A DNA stretch of 8,283 nucleotides from Microbacteriaceae bacterium (GTDB taxonomy: Bacteria; Actinomycetota; Actinomycetes; Actinomycetales; Microbacteriaceae), in assembly GCA_025463665.1 (NCBI GenBank), contig JAODAY010000310.1, positions 1 through 8,283 of the forward strand, written 5' to 3'. A program made the position numbers and the translations under genes. Each line of letters begins with the position of its first letter. The stretch's first letter is position 1. This document shows positions 6,112-8,283 of this stretch, one piece after another. A model generated the notes under the pieces. The model had not been told where the DNA came from. It made no database searches and saw nothing but the letters and a program-made list of their open reading frames with translations.

Positions 6112-6607
6112 GCCGGCAGCACCGATCGCGCCGAGCCTGCGGCACACCACTCCGCTCGACCCCGCGGCGCAATTCGTGCTGCGCGACCTTGAGCGGGAGT
6201 ACGACGAGCGCTACGGCGGGCTGTTCGGGGAGCCCGCGTCGGCGGAGATCAACCGGTACCCGGACGCGGCGTTCACCGCGCCGGGCGGCACCTTCCTCCT
6301 TCTCGAGCGCGAGGGCGCTCCAGTGTCGGCCGGCGCGTTCATGACCGTGCGGCCCGGGACCGTCGAAATCAAACGCATGTGGACCCACGCCGACGAGCGC
6401 GGCCGGGGGCTCGCGCGTCTCGTGCTCACCGAGCTCGAGACGGAGGCCCGACGCCGCGGCAACACGCGCGTCGTGCTGAGCACGGGACCCCGCCAGCCCG
6501 AGGCGGTGCGTCTCTATTTCGCGACCGGCTACACGCCGCTGTTCGACCCGACGCTCGACGCGGAACAGATCGTGATCCACCACTTCGAGAAGGAGCTCAG
6601 GCCATGA
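6098..6607 (+). CDS. GNAT-family N-acetyltransferase
   Basis: A 169-residue protein with one GNAT fold. The acetyl-CoA pyrophosphate loop is RGRGLARLVLTELE (101-114), preceded by strand VEIKRMWTHADE (89-100). The late motif QPEAVRLYFATGYTPL (133-148) is the usual place of the catalytic Tyr (Y140 or Y145). The start is GTG at 6098, with GAGAGG (6083-6088) upstream; it lies inside the last codons of the monooxygenase gene. The stop overlaps the permease ATG (ATGA). The longer frame reaching back to 4994 is an out-of-frame shadow of the monooxygenase. Known GNATs acetylate many amines. In Bacillus sulfur-amino-acid salvage (ytm/ytn type) a GNAT acetylates the amino group before the LLM monooxygenase acts, and by analogy this enzyme may prepare or detoxify the imported amine. 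The true acceptor is unknown. Confidence 0.88.
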   Translation: MTPREPAAPIAPSLRHTTPLDPAAQFVLRDLEREYDERYGGLFGEPASAEINRYPDAAFTAPGGTFLLLEREGAPVSAGAFMTVRPGTVEIKRMWTHADERGRGLARLVLTELETEARRRGNTRVVLSTGPRQPEAVRLYFATGYTPLFDPTLDAEQIVIHHFEKELRP

Positions 6608-7596
6608 CCGCGACTCAGACCTCGGCGCGCGTCAGGGCGGCCGCCACGACCGGCACCGACTTCGGGGCCCTCCGCGTCGTTCGCACCAAACACTGGGTCC
6701 GCTGGACGCTCAGCGCGATCGTCATCTTCATCGTCGCCCAGCTGATCTGGACGCTTTTCACCAACACCGCGTACGGCTGGCCCGTAGTCGCCGAATACTT
6801 CTTCTCCCCCGCCGTGTTGCGTGGGCTCGGCATGACCCTGCTCCTCACCGTGGTCGCTGGCAGCATCGGTTTCCTCGTTGGCGGGGCACTCGCCCTCATG
6901 CGGCTGTCGAAGTCGCCCCTGTTGGGCTCATTCGCCTGGGCGTTCATCTGGTTTTTCCGCTCGGTTCCGCTGCTCGTGCAGATCCTGATCTGGTTCAACC
7001 TCGGCTACCTGTACCCGACGATCGGCCTCGGCGTGCCGTTCACGACGGACTACTTCGTCGAGACTCAGACGGTGACGCTCGTGAGCGGATTCGCCGCAGC
7101 GGTGCTCGGTCTCTCGCTCAACCAGGCGGCGTACTCGGCGGAGATCATCCGAGGCGGCATCCTGTCTGTCGATCAGGGCCAGCTCGAGGCGGCCGCTGCG
7201 CTCGGCATCCCTAGACGCCGACGGGTGACCCACATCATCCTCCCGCAGGCGGCGCGCTCAATCATCCCGAACGCCTTCAACGAGATCATCGGCCTGCTCA
7301 AGGGCACGTCGATCATCTCGGTCATCGCACTCGCCGAGCTGTTCTACGTTGCGCAGGTCATCTACAACCGCAATCAGCAGGTCATCCCCATGCTCATCGT
7401 CACGGTCCTCTGGTACGCGATCCTGACGACCGCGCTGAGCATCGCCCAGTTCTACATCGAGCGCTACTACTCGCGCGGCGCTTCCCGCGTGCTGCCGCGC
7501 ACCCCGATTCAACAGGCGAGGGCCTGGCTCGTCAGGCAGTGGGCGCGTCTCGACGAGACGGATGCCACGACTCCCCCCGCGGGCGTGACCCGATGA
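6604..7596 (+). CDS. Polar amino-acid-type ABC transporter permease (HisM/GlnP family)
   Basis: A 330-residue inner-membrane permease. Hydrophobic segments are seen at about 34-53, 72-98, 108-131, 157-176, 232-252 and 262-284. Family motifs are [16 protein letters not shown] (117-132, the RGTPLLVQ block) and the EAA loop [10 protein letters not shown]...ILPQA (194-216), which docks on the ATPase. It is longer than typical HisM proteins (about 220-250) because of an N-terminal hydrophilic stretch of about 30 residues and a C-terminal one of about 45, both probably cytoplasmic. The ribosome site AAGGAG (6590-6595) is strong. The ATG overlaps the GNAT stop, and the stop overlaps the ATPase ATG (both ATGA). 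Only one permease gene is present, so the channel is probably a homodimer. A substrate-binding protein is not in the window and should lie further right. The family imports amino acids, cystine and related zwitterions. Confidence 0.93.
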   Translation: MTATQTSARVRAAATTGTDFGALRVVRTKHWVRWTLSAIVIFIVAQLIWTLFTNTAYGWPVVAEYFFSPAVLRGLGMTLLLTVVAGSIGFLVGGALALMRLSKSPLLGSFAWAFIWFFRSVPLLVQILIWFNLGYLYPTIGLGVPFTTDYFVETQTVTLVSGFAAAVLGLSLNQAAYSAEIIRGGILSVDQGQLEAAAALGIPRRRRVTHIILPQAARSIIPNAFNEIIGLLKGTSIISVIALAELFYVAQVIYNRNQQVIPMLIVTVLWYAILTTALSIAQFYIERYYSRGASRVLPRTPIQQARAWLVRQWARLDETDATTPPAGVTR

Positions 7597-8283
7597 GCGC
7601 CGTGCTCGACACCGCAGCGGCGGGCGCCGTCACCCGCGGGCTCGTCGAGATCCGCAACGTCACGAAGAGCTACAACGGGATCGAGGTGCTGCACGATGTC
7701 AGCCTCACTATCGCCCCCGGCGAGGTCGTCACGATTCTCGGCCGGAGCGGATCCGGCAAGTCGACACTGCTGCGCGCGATCAACCATCTGGAAACGGTCG
7801 ACAGCGGATGGGTCGCTATCGACGGCGCACTCATCGGCTACGAGCACCGCGGCGGCAAGCTGCACGAGCTGCCGGAACGGCACGTGCTGCGCCGCCGCAC
7901 CCAAGTGGGGATGGTCTTCCAGAATTTCAATCTGTTCCCGCACCTCACGGCGGTGCAGAACATCATTGAAGCGCCGATCGCGCTGGGGCGGCTGAGCAAA
8001 ACCGACGCCCGCGAGCTCGCGATCGGCCTGCTCGAGACGGTTGGTCTCGCGGACAAGGCCGACGCTTACCCGCGCCAACTCTCCGGAGGACAACAGCAGC
8101 GCGTCGCCATCGCTCGCGCTCTGGCTCTGCGGCCCAAGGTGCTGCTGTTCGACGAGCCGACCTCCGCGCTCGACCCGGAGCTCGTCGGGGAGGTGCTCGA
8201 TGTCATCCGCGACCTCGCCGACCTCGGCACGACCCTCGTGATCGTGACCCACGAGATCGGCTTCGCCCGCGACGTCTCCGACC
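7593..8283 (+). CDS. Polar amino-acid-type ABC transporter ATP-binding protein (HisP/GlnQ family), cut by the window edge
   Basis: 230 codons from ATG at 7593 to the right edge; family members have about 245-265, so only the last few dozen residues are missing. All ATPase motifs are intact: Walker [10 protein letters not shown] (50-58), Q-loop Q110 in [16 protein letters not shown], signature LSGGQQQR (163-170), Walker B VLLFDEP (183-189) with catalytic E188, D-loop SALD (191-194) and switch H220 (VTHE). NFNLFPHLT is typical of amino-acid importers. Residues 80-96 ([17 protein letters not shown]) form a somewhat long insertion before the Q-loop, common in this actinobacterial subgroup. The protein would sit on the cytoplasmic face with the upstream permease and power import. 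The start overlaps the permease stop by ATGA, implying coupled translation and equal dosage. Confidence 0.93.
   Translation, partial: MSAVLDTAAAGAVTRGLVEIRNVTKSYNGIEVLHDVSLTIAPGEVVTILGRSGSGKSTLLRAINHLETVDSGWVAIDGALIGYEHRGGKLHELPERHVLRRRTQVGMVFQNFNLFPHLTAVQNIIEAPIALGRLSKTDARELAIGLLETVGLADKADAYPRQLSGGQQQRVAIARALALRPKVLLFDEPTSALDPELVGEVLDVIRDLADLGTTLVIVTHEIGFARDVSD

Overview
The window is high-GC DNA with actinobacterial codon use: G or C at most third positions and tightly packed genes, several joined by ATGA stop/start overlaps. It most likely comes from a high-GC Gram-positive (Actinomycetota). A Microbacteriaceae-like soil or plant-associated genus is my best guess, by style only. It holds eight protein-coding genes, two of them cut by the window edges. 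I see no RNA genes, insertion sequences or CRISPR arrays.

Left block (1-2694), short-chain acyl/propionate catabolism. A leftward pair encodes a GntR/FCD transcription regulator (1126-1773) and, overlapping it by ATGA, PrpD 2-methylcitrate dehydratase (1-1129, C-terminus beyond the left edge). Divergent from them, across a 159-bp control region, is an HSD17B10-like short-chain dehydrogenase (1933-2694). The control region carries a perfect 12-bp palindrome, TGTGTATACACA, and a 10/12 copy exactly 63 bp away. This suggests one GntR protein binds both and controls both transcripts. The likely theme is propionyl-CoA and the pathways that produce it, such as branched-chain amino acid breakdown. 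prpB and prpC would be expected further left, but that is inference.

Right block (2718-8283), oxidative salvage of an imported small molecule. A leftward gene encodes a large FAD/NAD(P)-binding protein (2718-4859). Divergent from it is a compact rightward operon: an SsuD-like FMNH2-dependent (LLM) monooxygenase, a GNAT N-acetyltransferase, a HisM-type amino-acid ABC permease and a HisP/GlnQ-type ATPase (cut by the right edge). Each gene overlaps the next, by 14, 4 and 4 bp. Acetyltransferase, LLM monooxygenase and polar-amino-acid importer together recall the Bacillus ytm/ytn type of sulfur-amino-acid salvage, in which the amine is acetylated before oxidative C-S cleavage. The substrate here is unknown. 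The enzyme seems to lack the SsuD active-site Cys and His, so a plain alkanesulfonate substrate is doubtful.

Most notable non-gene structures: a five-unit 15-bp tandem repeat inside prpD that inserts P-G-S-T-like pentapeptides; the twin operator pair; two consecutive degenerate repeat arrays at the 3' end of the FAD-protein gene; and an 18-bp inverted repeat near that gene's start.
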